Under the pieces are notes generated by a model. That model saw nothing but the letters and a program-made list of their open reading frames with translations, searched no databases and was not told the origin of the DNA. Below are positions 31,238-39,372 of a DNA stretch of 46,485 nucleotides, one piece after another (position 1 is the stretch's first letter; each line of letters starts with the position of its first letter). The position numbers were made by a program, and so were the translations under genes. Source of the stretch: an uncultured Lachnospiraceae bacterium. Lineage in GTDB: Bacteria; Bacillota; Clostridia; Lachnospirales; Lachnospiraceae. The DNA is taken from positions 1-46,485 of the forward strand of contig CAJUQJ010000032.1 in NCBI GenBank assembly GCA_910588215.1, in the 5' to 3' direction.

Positions 31238-32014
31238 ATGGCACAGAAAAAGAAAACGACAGTGACAGTAGTGTCACAAAAGCAGATCGCTTCGCAGATC
31301 TATGATCTTTGGCTGGAAACGGAACTGGCGGAGGATGCAAGAGCAGGACAGTTTGTGGCAGTATATCCGCACAATGCGGCAACACTGCTCCCACGTCCGA
31401 TCAGTATCTGTGAGGTGGACCGGGACAGAAGCCGGATACGGCTTGTGTACCGGGTTGCCGGTAAAGGAACGGCAGAGTTTTCTGCCTGCAGAGCCGGAGA
31501 CGGGCTGGAAGTCCTTGGTGTGCTGGGCAATGGTTTTCCGGTGGAGAAGGCCGCAGGAAAGAAGGCGTTTCTGATGGGTGGTGGTATCGGTATTCCGCCG
31601 ATGCTGCAGCTGGCAAAGGAGTTGGAAGCAGAGAAATATATTCTGCTGGGCTACCGGGACCAGGACCTTTTCCTGCAGGAGGATCTGGGACAGTACGGAC
31701 AGATCTACATTGCCACAGAGGATGGTAGTGTCGGTGTGCGGGGGAATGTGATGGATATCATCCGGGTTAATGCATTGCAGGCGGATGTGATCATGGCCTG
31801 CGGGCCGATGCCTATGCTGCGCGCGATCAAGAAGTATGCCGCAGAGCAAGAGATCGCAGCCTATATCTCTTTAGAGGAGCGGATGGCCTGCGGTGTTGGC
31901 GCCTGTCTTGGCTGCGTGTGCAGAACGGGGAAGATCGATCACCACTCTCACGTGAACAATGCGCGGATCTGTACGGATGGACCTGTATTTGAAGCAGGAG
32001 AAGTGGAAATTTGA
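31238..32014 (+). CDS. pyrK: Dihydroorotate dehydrogenase B, electron transfer subunit
   Basis: 258 residues. Carries FAD and a [2Fe-2S] cluster and passes electrons from the PyrD subunit to NAD+. FAD-binding LLPRPISICEVD (50-61) and the GKGTAEFSACRAGD loop are followed by the nucleotide-binding FLMGGGIGIPPMLQLAKEL. The cluster cysteines are in MACGVGACLGCVCRTG (C218, C223, C226), with C245 as the fourth. It forms a heterotetramer with the product of the next gene, 37 bp downstream. The 115-bp gap after pyrC holds no terminator hairpin. Confidence 0.95.
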   Translation: MAQKKKTTVTVVSQKQIASQIYDLWLETELAEDARAGQFVAVYPHNAATLLPRPISICEVDRDRSRIRLVYRVAGKGTAEFSACRAGDGLEVLGVLGNGFPVEKAAGKKAFLMGGGIGIPPMLQLAKELEAEKYILLGYRDQDLFLQEDLGQYGQIYIATEDGSVGVRGNVMDIIRVNALQADVIMACGPMPMLRAIKKYAAEQEIAAYISLEERMACGVGACLGCVCRTGKIDHHSHVNNARICTDGPVFEAGEVEI

Positions 32015-32051
32015 CGAATTGCAAAAGCAGTGCTGAGGGAAGGAAAATCTG

Positions 32052-32957
32052 ATGAATACAAAAGTGACAATAGCGGGCGTAACTTTGAATAATCCAGTGA
32101 TGACGGCATCTGGGACATTTGGATCCGGGATGGAGTACAGTGATTTTGTGGACTTAAACCGTCTGGGCGCGGTAGTGACGAAGGGTGTAGCGAGTGTGCC
32201 GTGGCCGGGTAACCCGACACCTCGTGTGGCGGAGACTTACGGCGGTATGCTGAATGCCATCGGGCTGCAGAATCCGGGGATCGATGTCTTCGTGGAACGG
32301 GATATCCCCTTTTTACAGAAGTACGATACGAAGATCATCGTCAATGTCTGCGGCAAGACGGTGGAGGATTATCTGGAAGTGGTGGAGCGGTTGGGAGAAG
32401 AGCCGGTGGACATGCTGGAGATCAATGTATCCTGCCCGAATGTGAAGGAAGGGGCCATCGCATTTGGCCAGAAACCGGACAGTCTGTACGACATTACTTC
32501 GCAGGTCAAAAAGAAAGCCAGACAGCCTGTTATCATGAAGTTGAGCCCCAATGTAACGGATATTGCGGAGATGGCCAGGGTAGCGGAGGCAGCGGGGGCC
32601 GACGCTCTGTCCATGATCAATACGATCACCGGGATGAAGATAGATATCCATAAGAGGAAATTTGCCCTGGCTAACAGGACGGGCGGCCTTTCCGGTCCGG
32701 CTATTAAACCGGTGGCGGTGCGCATGGTCTATCAGGCGGCACATGCGGTGCAGATCCCTATCATCGGCATGGGCGGTATCGCGAATGCAGAAGACGCGAT
32801 AGAGTTTCTGTTGGCCGGTGCCAGCGCGGTGGCTGTAGGCGCCATGAACTTCGTGAATCCTTATGCGACGATAGAAGTGGCAGAAGGAATCGAGACTTAT
32901 ATGGAGCGATATGGGATCGAGAATGTGTCAGAGCTGATCGGAGCGGTGGAAGAATAG
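32052..32957 (+). CDS. pyrD: Dihydroorotate dehydrogenase B, catalytic subunit
   Basis: 301 residues. Oxidises dihydroorotate to orotate on FMN. Class 1B signs: the active-site cysteine in INVSCPNVKEG (C128), which replaces the serine of class 2 enzymes; VIMKLSPNVTDI; the FMN-phosphate site GMGGIANAEDAIEFLLAGAS; and adjacency to pyrK. Start at 32052 behind GGGAAGGAAAAT. Transcription probably ends at the hairpin 33025-33070, whose 3' arm also contains the RBS of the next gene. Confidence 0.96.
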   Translation: MNTKVTIAGVTLNNPVMTASGTFGSGMEYSDFVDLNRLGAVVTKGVASVPWPGNPTPRVAETYGGMLNAIGLQNPGIDVFVERDIPFLQKYDTKIIVNVCGKTVEDYLEVVERLGEEPVDMLEINVSCPNVKEGAIAFGQKPDSLYDITSQVKKKARQPVIMKLSPNVTDIAEMARVAEAAGADALSMINTITGMKIDIHKRKFALANRTGGLSGPAIKPVAVRMVYQAAHAVQIPIIGMGGIANAEDAIEFLLAGASAVAVGAMNFVNPYATIEVAEGIETYMERYGIENVSELIGAVEE

Positions 32958-33024
32958 CGATAGAACAGAGACAGCTTATACCGGCAGAGAAAAGCAAAAC
33001 TACAAGAAAGAAGAACTCATATAC

Positions 33025-33077
33025 AACCTCCATGCGGCATATACTCTTATTAAGTATACGCATGGAGGTTTATTTTT
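33025..33077 (+). promoter_or_regulatory. Terminator-like hairpin that sequesters the RBS of the sipL-like gene
   Basis: AACCTCCATGCG (33025-33036) pairs perfectly with CGCATGGAGGTT (33059-33070). After a 3-nt bulge, TATACT/AGTATA adds six pairs. TATTTTTG follows. The 3' arm contains GGAGG (33064-33068), the Shine-Dalgarno of the GTG start at 33078. On transcripts reading through from pyrD the RBS would be paired. Confidence 0.75.
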
Positions 33078-34634
33078 GTGGAATTAGTAAAAAAGAAGAT
33101 ACATATGGATCGGATCAACAGCAGAGCCGGCACCCAGATGGTATTGGAAGAAGATGTAAATATTTCAGATAACAAGCCTGACGCCAGTCACCTGCTCAAT
33201 AGTAAGGGTGAGATCATCATGGAGGAGATCCGGGCCGGGGAGAATATGGTGAACCTGAGAGGAAAGCTGGTGGTCTCGATCCTGTATCTGACGGATATGG
33301 AGGGCACTTGCGCCAGCATGGAATCGATACTGCCCTTTGAAGAACGGGTCAATATGGAAGGGGTTTCCGGAGGGGATGTTATCTTGACGGACTGGAAGAT
33401 TGAGGATCTGACGGTTGGGCTGATCAATTCCAGGAAGATCAGCGCTCAGGCGGTTGTCTCTTTCGGGCTGGAACTGGAAGAGCATATCGAGCAGGAAACG
33501 GCGGTGGATATCTATCATGAAGAGCCGGTAGAATATCGTAAACGGATCTATCCTATGGCGGAACTTGTGTTGCAGAAGAAGGATATTTTCCGGTTAAAAG
33601 AGGAGATGGAGTTGTCTGGTAATCTGCCGAATGTGTTTCAGACGATCTGGCATCATATCACGTTTGACCATGTGGAATTCAAGGCGCTGGATGGGAAGCT
33701 GTCGATCCAGGGCGAAATGCGGGCCTTTTTCCTGTATGAGGGTGAAGGAGATAATGACAGGACTCTGTGGTATGAGAATACGGTGCCTTTCAGCGGGATC
33801 ATCGAGTGTCACGGCTGTCGGGAGAATATGATACCGGATATCCGTTATAGCCTCGGACAGTGCAATGTGGAGGTACGGCAGGATTTTGACGGCGAGGAGA
33901 GAGTCTTCTGTGTAGAGCCGGTGCTGGATTTGGATATCCATCTTTATGAAGAAGAGAATATGGAAGTACTGTCGGACATTTACGGTGTGGAGAAAGAGAT
34001 AGAGGCGCTTACGACGGAAGTACAGCTGAAGAGCCTGCTGCTTAGCGGCAGTGGAAAGTGCAAGATTGCGGAACACGCCAAGATACAGAACCCGGAGATG
34101 CCCATGTACCAGCTGATCCATTCGGAAGGGGAGATTCAGATCGAGGAACAGGCGATCGTGGAGAATGGGATCGCGATCACGGGAACTTTGACGGTAGTGA
34201 CGCTGTATCTGTGCGGCAACGGATCCAAATCAATTTATTCTTCGCGGAATGTACTACCTTTCCAGTATGTGATCGAGGCGGAGAATATTACGCCTACCAG
34301 CATCTTTAAACTGCGCTGCAGCATCGAACAGCTGACGGTGACGATGCTTGACAGTGATGAACTGGATGTGAAGGCGGCGCTGCTGTTCAAGGTGATCGTG
34401 TTTGCGGTGCAGAAGAGCAGTCTGATCACGGATATCAGGGTGGAAGAACTGGATCTGAACAAACTCAGCGAATTGCCGGGTATGGTCATCTATATCGCCG
34501 GACCGAATGATACGCTGTGGGATATCGGGAAGCGGTACTATGTGACGATCTCGCAGTTGAAGGAGGTCAATGAGCTGGTGACAGAGGAGATCAGTCCGGG
34601 GGATAAGATCCTGGTGGTTAAAGGAAGTGTGTGA
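33078..34634 (+). CDS. sipL: SipL-like spore coat morphogenesis protein (DUF3794 + LysM)
   Basis: 518 residues. In Clostridioides difficile, SipL binds SpoIVA and is needed to attach the coat to the forespore. The domain plan matches: repeated beta-rich DUF3794-type segments (about 45-130, 185-300 and 340-440, with LRGKLVVSILYLTDMEG, SIQGEMRAFFLYEG and ITGTLTVVTLYLCG), then a C-terminal LysM domain (472-515, YIAGPNDTLWDIGKRYYV...PGDKILVV). No signal peptide, as expected for a mother-cell protein. GTG start at 33078 with GGAGG 9 nt upstream, inside a hairpin arm. A strong terminator follows. Confidence 0.8.
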   Translation: MELVKKKIHMDRINSRAGTQMVLEEDVNISDNKPDASHLLNSKGEIIMEEIRAGENMVNLRGKLVVSILYLTDMEGTCASMESILPFEERVNMEGVSGGDVILTDWKIEDLTVGLINSRKISAQAVVSFGLELEEHIEQETAVDIYHEEPVEYRKRIYPMAELVLQKKDIFRLKEEMELSGNLPNVFQTIWHHITFDHVEFKALDGKLSIQGEMRAFFLYEGEGDNDRTLWYENTVPFSGIIECHGCRENMIPDIRYSLGQCNVEVRQDFDGEERVFCVEPVLDLDIHLYEEENMEVLSDIYGVEKEIEALTTEVQLKSLLLSGSGKCKIAEHAKIQNPEMPMYQLIHSEGEIQIEEQAIVENGIAITGTLTVVTLYLCGNGSKSIYSSRNVLPFQYVIEAENITPTSIFKLRCSIEQLTVTMLDSDELDVKAALLFKVIVFAVQKSSLITDIRVEELDLNKLSELPGMVIYIAGPNDTLWDIGKRYYVTISQLKEVNELVTEEISPGDKILVVKGSV

Positions 34635-34709
34635 TCCTTCCCCTCCATGACGGAGAAATTTATAAATATTTTCGTGGAAAAGGGATAAGAAATTGTATAT
34701 ACTGGAAGA

Positions 34710-34740
34710 CGGGGCTTGTGTATTGGCACAGCCCCGTTTT
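34710..34740 (+). terminator. Rho-independent terminator after the sipL-like gene
   Basis: CGGGGCTTGTG (34710-34720) pairs with CACAGCCCCG (34727-34736) with one bulged T and a 6-nt loop. TTTT follows. Confidence 0.85.
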
Positions 34741-34855
34741 CGGAGTGTCCGGGAGCAGCGAAGAGCCGGGAATGTTCAGAATATCCGGAAATCTCAAAGG
34801 GACAGGCCTGAAAGAACGCAGGGGAGTCAAGGAAGGTAAGGAAGGGATAGAAACT

Positions 34856-36466
34856 ATGAGTATGACAAAAACAACGCCCATATTAAACAATAAATTATTT
34901 CTGTATCTGACGGAATTCTTTGCAGGAATGTCGGTAATGGCGGTGGAACTGGGTGCAAGCAGGCTGCTGGCACCTTATTTCAGTTCTTCGCAGATCGTGT
35001 GGACGATCATCATCGGAACGATCATGATCGCCATGGCGTTGGGGAATATTTATGGTGGGCGTAGTGCGGACAAGAATCCCGATCCGGACAGGCTGTATGG
35101 CAGAATCCTGATCGCTGCCATCTGGATCGCTGCCATTCCGGTGGTGGGTAAATATATCGTGCTGGGAATTTCGGCTGTCCTGGTCTTTACGGTGAATACG
35201 AATTTCCTGATCTGGGCGGCGTTTGCAGCCTGTATGGTGATCTTCGTATTTCCGCTGTTTTTGCTGGGGACAGTGACACCGTCTCTGGCGAAGTATTCTG
35301 TGGACAGTCTGGCAGACAGCGGTAAGACGGTGGGGATGTTAAATGCTGCGAATACGATCGGCAGTATCATCGGGACTTTCGTGCCCACCTTTATCTCTAT
35401 TCCGGCGGTGGGGACGTCGATCACGTTTCTTATCTTTGCCGGAATCCTGCTGGCGCTTTCGCTGCTCTATTTTGTGAGTGGCAGAAGAGGTGCGGTGAAG
35501 GGAGGCGTGGCGGCGGTCCTGTTCGTGGCATGCTGTTTTGCCGGAAAGTCAGGCAGTTTTGCTTTCTGGGAGAAGGACCTGACTTATGAGGGAGAGTCTA
35601 TCTATAATTATCTGCAGGTGAAGGAGAATGACAGAAGTGTCATATTATCGACAAATGTGCTGTTTGGTGTACAGTCCTTATTGGTGAAGCAGGAGGGGCT
35701 GACCGGCATGTATTATGACTATGCCATGGCTGCGCCGCTGATGACCGAACAGGAAGATCCGGGTGACTGTAAGGTGTTGATCCTTGGTATGGGAACGGGG
35801 ACTTATGCGACGCAGTGTCGGAATTATTTCGGGGACATGGAGATTGAAGGGGTGGAGATCGACGAGAAGATCACTGCGCTGGCCAGGGAGTATTTCGCAT
35901 TGCCAAAAGACGTGCCGGTGACGACTTATGACGGCAGGGCATTTCTGAACGCGGTAGACGGCCGGTATGACGTGATCATGGTGGATGCCTATCAGGATAT
36001 CACCATACCTTTCCAGATGTCTTCCGTGGAGTTTTTCACATTGGTGAAGGAACATTTGACGGAGGACGGCGTAATGGTGGTCAATATGAATATGCGCGGC
36101 AGTGGGGAGGGCAGCATCAATGCACATCTGGCGGATACGATCAGCAGTGTGTTTGACGAGGTATACACGGTAGATGTGAAGGGCTCCACCAACCGAGAAC
36201 TCTTTGCGTCCAACAATCGGCAGATGCTCAGTAATCTGACGGCGCATCGGCAGGAGATAGCGGCAGAAGATCTTGCAGCGATGATGGAGACGGTGGAGGA
36301 GCAGCTGACGGCTTATGAGGGAGGCAGCTATATCATGAGTGACGATAAGGCACCGGTGGAACTTCTGGGGATGCAGGTCATTGACGAACTGATCCGGGAC
36401 GAAGTCGCGCTCTACAAGCAGATTTATGAGGAAAAAGGGATAAAAGGCGTGCTGGATGCGTTATAA
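34856..36466 (+). CDS. Membrane protein fused to a spermidine-synthase-like methyltransferase domain
   Basis: 536 residues. The first ~230 residues hold about seven membrane helices (FLYLTEFFAGMSVMAVELGA, IVWTIIIGTIMIAMALGNIY, FLIWAAFAACMVIFVFPLFL and others), as in fused MFS/spermidine-synthase proteins. The C-terminal ~280 residues have a spermidine-synthase Rossmann fold: VLILGMGTGTYATQCRNYFG, then IEGVEIDEKI and VIMVDAYQDITIPFQMSS. The polyamine-binding acidic motif of true SpeE is not evident, so the reaction is uncertain. Start at 34856 behind GGAAGGTAAGGAAGGG. It lies 74 bp before an ABC ATPase gene but is probably functionally separate. Confidence 0.82.
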   Translation: MSMTKTTPILNNKLFLYLTEFFAGMSVMAVELGASRLLAPYFSSSQIVWTIIIGTIMIAMALGNIYGGRSADKNPDPDRLYGRILIAAIWIAAIPVVGKYIVLGISAVLVFTVNTNFLIWAAFAACMVIFVFPLFLLGTVTPSLAKYSVDSLADSGKTVGMLNAANTIGSIIGTFVPTFISIPAVGTSITFLIFAGILLALSLLYFVSGRRGAVKGGVAAVLFVACCFAGKSGSFAFWEKDLTYEGESIYNYLQVKENDRSVILSTNVLFGVQSLLVKQEGLTGMYYDYAMAAPLMTEQEDPGDCKVLILGMGTGTYATQCRNYFGDMEIEGVEIDEKITALAREYFALPKDVPVTTYDGRAFLNAVDGRYDVIMVDAYQDITIPFQMSSVEFFTLVKEHLTEDGVMVVNMNMRGSGEGSINAHLADTISSVFDEVYTVDVKGSTNRELFASNNRQMLSNLTAHRQEIAAEDLAAMMETVEEQLTAYEGGSYIMSDDKAPVELLGMQVIDELIRDEVALYKQIYEEKGIKGVLDAL

Positions 36467-36540
36467 AATACAGGGTCTGATGTTCCAGGCGAAGTTGACA
36501 GGGGACGCAGGGATGCGGCGGCAGAAAGGATGGGGTTCCT

Positions 36541-37185
36541 ATGATCGAGATTTGTAATATCAGCAAGCGGTTCGGAAAATTCGTCTGTCTGGATCAGGTG
36601 TCGTTGGAAGTCCCGGACGGTATCTTATATGGGCTGGTGGGGGAGAACGGAGCCGGCAAGAGCACGCTCCTTCGTCTGATCGCCGGTGTCTGCAGGGCGG
36701 ATGCAGGTGAGATCAGGATAGACGGGAAGAGGGCTTTAGCGGTGGCGGCAAAACAGGAAGTTTTCTACATGCCGGACAGGCAGTACTATGACAGGAATGC
36801 AACACCTCTGACCGTCGGGAACTTCTACAGGAATTTTTATGAGGGATTTTCGATGGAAGATTACCGCGGCCTTCTGGAAATGTTCGGTCTGGACGAGAAT
36901 GCGCTGCTGGACTCCTTTTCAAAGGGGATGAAGAAGCAGGCATTTATCGCAGCTGCGCTCAGTACCAACACCAGGTATCTGCTGTGCGACGAGGTCTTTG
37001 ACGGACTGGATCCTCAGATACGCAAGGCAGTAAACGATCTCCTGCTCAGTGCGGTGGAGGGAAGGAAACTGACGATCCTGATCGTATCGCATTACCTGGA
37101 GGAGCTTGACAAGATCTGCGGTATGAAAGGATATCTGCATCGTGGCAGGATCTTGACAGAGCAGGAATGGCAGGAACTGTTGTAA
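36541..37185 (+). CDS. ABC transporter ATP-binding protein
   Basis: 214 residues. Walker A GENGAGKST (about 38-46), a signature-like FSKGMKKQAFIAAAL in place of LSGGQ, Walker B YLLCDEVFDGLDP and the switch His in LIVSHYLEELD. The DEVFDGLDP form and KGMKKQ signature are seen in ABC-2-type ATPases of the GntR-associated YtrB-like class. It pairs with the membrane protein encoded 141 bp downstream. RBS AAGGATGGGG is upstream. Substrate unknown. Confidence 0.9.
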   Translation: MIEICNISKRFGKFVCLDQVSLEVPDGILYGLVGENGAGKSTLLRLIAGVCRADAGEIRIDGKRALAVAAKQEVFYMPDRQYYDRNATPLTVGNFYRNFYEGFSMEDYRGLLEMFGLDENALLDSFSKGMKKQAFIAAALSTNTRYLLCDEVFDGLDPQIRKAVNDLLLSAVEGRKLTILIVSHYLEELDKICGMKGYLHRGRILTEQEWQELL

Positions 37186-37326
37186 ACGCCTGGGATCCGG
37201 CGAGAAGAGTAAGCGTGGACAGTCGCCCGAGCAGCAGAAGACCGGACAGGCAGGAAGAGGGAAACTGAAGGGCCACCCAAGCGGCGCAGACCGGATAGGA
37301 ACAGATACGGAAGAGAGAAGGACGGA

Positions 37327-39264
37327 ATGAAGAGATTTAAGGGTCTTGTTTGGGAAGATTTGAAGAGTAAACTGGGAATGGTCGCGGCGGCTTGGTATAG
37401 CATGGGGATGTTCTGCTTTGTGTTTTCCATGAAGACGACGATTCCGACGGGGGAAGTGCGAAGCCTCTATGTGGGGCCGGGCAACACTTCCTTTTTTGCC
37501 GTTATGGTGTTGTTCGGGATCCTGATGGGGGCAGGTGCCTTTCGGTATCTGCGTTCCGGACCGGCGACGGACTTGTATTTTGGTCTGCCGTTTACGAGAC
37601 AGCAGCTGTTTGTGGCAGGGTGGGTGAACAATCTGCTTATTTTCGCAGTGCCGCTTATCGTGTGCAGACTGCTCTTCTTCCAAATATCGCTGGCCATGGG
37701 GTACAGCCGGTATGAGGAAAGCGCTTTTTCAGCGTGGATGGGATGTCTTGTGGCGGTATTGGGGTTTTTATCTGTGATGGGGTGGTCCATGCTTTCCTAT
37801 CTGCTGGCGCAGAACAACGGATACAGGCTTGGCCTGCTTGTCTTATTTCTGGCAGGGCCGGGTGTGGCGCTTCGGCAGATTGAGAAGCTGCTGGGGGCGA
37901 TGGCGCCTTCTTTTTACCATTCCGATCTTCTGGAAGACTTGAAGGTCTATCTGTCGCCGCTCTCTCTGTTGACTGCGGCAACGGGGGTACAGGAGTATGC
38001 GGACGGATCTACCTGGATCCTGGAGGAGCATCTGCCCTATATCACTGCGCTTACAGGATGGGCGATTCTGCTGACGATCTTGTGCCTGCTGATCTTCTGC
38101 ATCCGCCCTGCGGAGCGGACAAGGGGTGTGTTTACCTTCCGCCCGGTGGAATGGGGTGTGCGGTATGGATGCCTGATATTAGCGGGGCTCTGGTTCGTGA
38201 ATGGATTGCAGACATTTGCGTTTGGGGGATTTTCCACTGCGCTTACAGGATGTGCGGTGCTGTTTGGCGTGCCGATCGTGCACGGGCTGCTGAATATGAT
38301 ATTGGCTTTTGATGCCAGGAAGTTTGTTTCCGCCAAAGGGCATCTGTTGGCAGAGTTCGGTGTGATGATACTGGTACTCGGACTGCTCTCGATGCTTGGC
38401 AGCAGAAGCGGCAAGCTGCCGGCAGCGGAGGAGATAAGGGCGATGGCGGTGGCTCTTCCGGTGTTGGCCAGCGGCGATGACGGCGGGGGTGTATTGGAGC
38501 AGATGAGGATAGAAGGAGAGGCATTGCCCGATACGTATCAATGGATCCGATTCGTCTGCGGAGAAGAAGGCAGGGAAGAGGATTCTTATGAGCTGTTGGT
38601 CAGATACGAACTGATCAATGGCCAAAGCAAGTATGGCAGATATTGGCTGCCCGGCTATGCGCTTGACACTTTCGAGGATATTTTTGCCAAAGAAGCATAT
38701 AAGAAAGGGACCTATGCGGCCCTGCGGATGGACAATTTAAAATATCGTGAGGTACGGTGGACCAACGGGATTGAACAGTATACGCTGGATCTGGACGAAG
38801 AGGAACGGCAGGCGCTGCTCATGGCGTATCAGGAGGATCTGGAGGATCTGACTTTTGCGGAGATCAGACTGCGGACGCCCGTGGGGCGATTGGATTTTGT
38901 CGCTACGAAGAACCAGGGAGATGTGTCCGGTCATATATATCCCGGTTTCTCGAAGACGCTGCGTGTCTTGTCACAGTATGGCATTGCTGCAGGGAAGAGA
39001 GTGAAGGATTATGAAATCGACAGGATCGTGGTGGACAGATATTTGATCAAGGTGGGACTGCTGTATCATGTCCGCTATATGGCGGATCAGCGTACGATAA
39101 CTGACAAACAGGAGATCGGAGAACTGGCAAAGGAACTCTTCGCAGAGGAATTGTGTGTGGATGCGCAGCTTGACAGGAAAGACCGGAACACGGAATATAC
39201 CGTATATTACCGAGATTCGGCCGGACAGACGGTGAGGAACGTGAAGTGCCTGAAAGGGCTGTAA
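37327..39264 (+). CDS. ABC-2-like permease with large extracellular domain
   Basis: 645 residues. The N-terminal ~360 residues contain about nine hydrophobic segments arranged like ABC-2 permeases (FFAVMVLFGILMGAGAFRYL, WVNNLLIFAVPLIVCRLLFF, SAWMGCLVAVLGFLSVMGWS). The C-terminal ~280 residues are hydrophilic, charged and beta-rich, with no family recognised; after the last helix they are predicted outside the cell. RBS AAGGACGG precedes the ATG. It forms a two-gene unit with the ATPase at 36541. A regulator of the usual GntR type is not adjacent. Efflux or cell-envelope stress is a reasonable guess only. Confidence 0.75.
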   Translation: MKRFKGLVWEDLKSKLGMVAAAWYSMGMFCFVFSMKTTIPTGEVRSLYVGPGNTSFFAVMVLFGILMGAGAFRYLRSGPATDLYFGLPFTRQQLFVAGWVNNLLIFAVPLIVCRLLFFQISLAMGYSRYEESAFSAWMGCLVAVLGFLSVMGWSMLSYLLAQNNGYRLGLLVLFLAGPGVALRQIEKLLGAMAPSFYHSDLLEDLKVYLSPLSLLTAATGVQEYADGSTWILEEHLPYITALTGWAILLTILCLLIFCIRPAERTRGVFTFRPVEWGVRYGCLILAGLWFVNGLQTFAFGGFSTALTGCAVLFGVPIVHGLLNMILAFDARKFVSAKGHLLAEFGVMILVLGLLSMLGSRSGKLPAAEEIRAMAVALPVLASGDDGGGVLEQMRIEGEALPDTYQWIRFVCGEEGREEDSYELLVRYELINGQSKYGRYWLPGYALDTFEDIFAKEAYKKGTYAALRMDNLKYREVRWTNGIEQYTLDLDEEERQALLMAYQEDLEDLTFAEIRLRTPVGRLDFVATKNQGDVSGHIYPGFSKTLRVLSQYGIAAGKRVKDYEIDRIVVDRYLIKVGLLYHVRYMADQRTITDKQEIGELAKELFAEELCVDAQLDRKDRNTEYTVYYRDSAGQTVRNVKCLKGL

Positions 39265-39281
39265 GATTCTGACTAAGAAAC

Positions 39282-39316
39282 ACAGGACAGAACCCGCTTG
39301 CAGGGCTCTGTCCTGT
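39282..39316. terminator. Bidirectional terminator between converging genes
   Basis: ACAGGACAGA (39282-39291) pairs with TCTGTCCTGT (39307-39316), with CCC/GGG adding to the stem. It lies between the ABC permease stop and the converging GH31 stop and could serve both strands, although the T-runs are short. Confidence 0.55.
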
Positions 39317-39372
39317 TGTCTATGCACATGACAGCCGGAGGAAAGTACCCGGAAGCTGCGGGGTATTTGACT

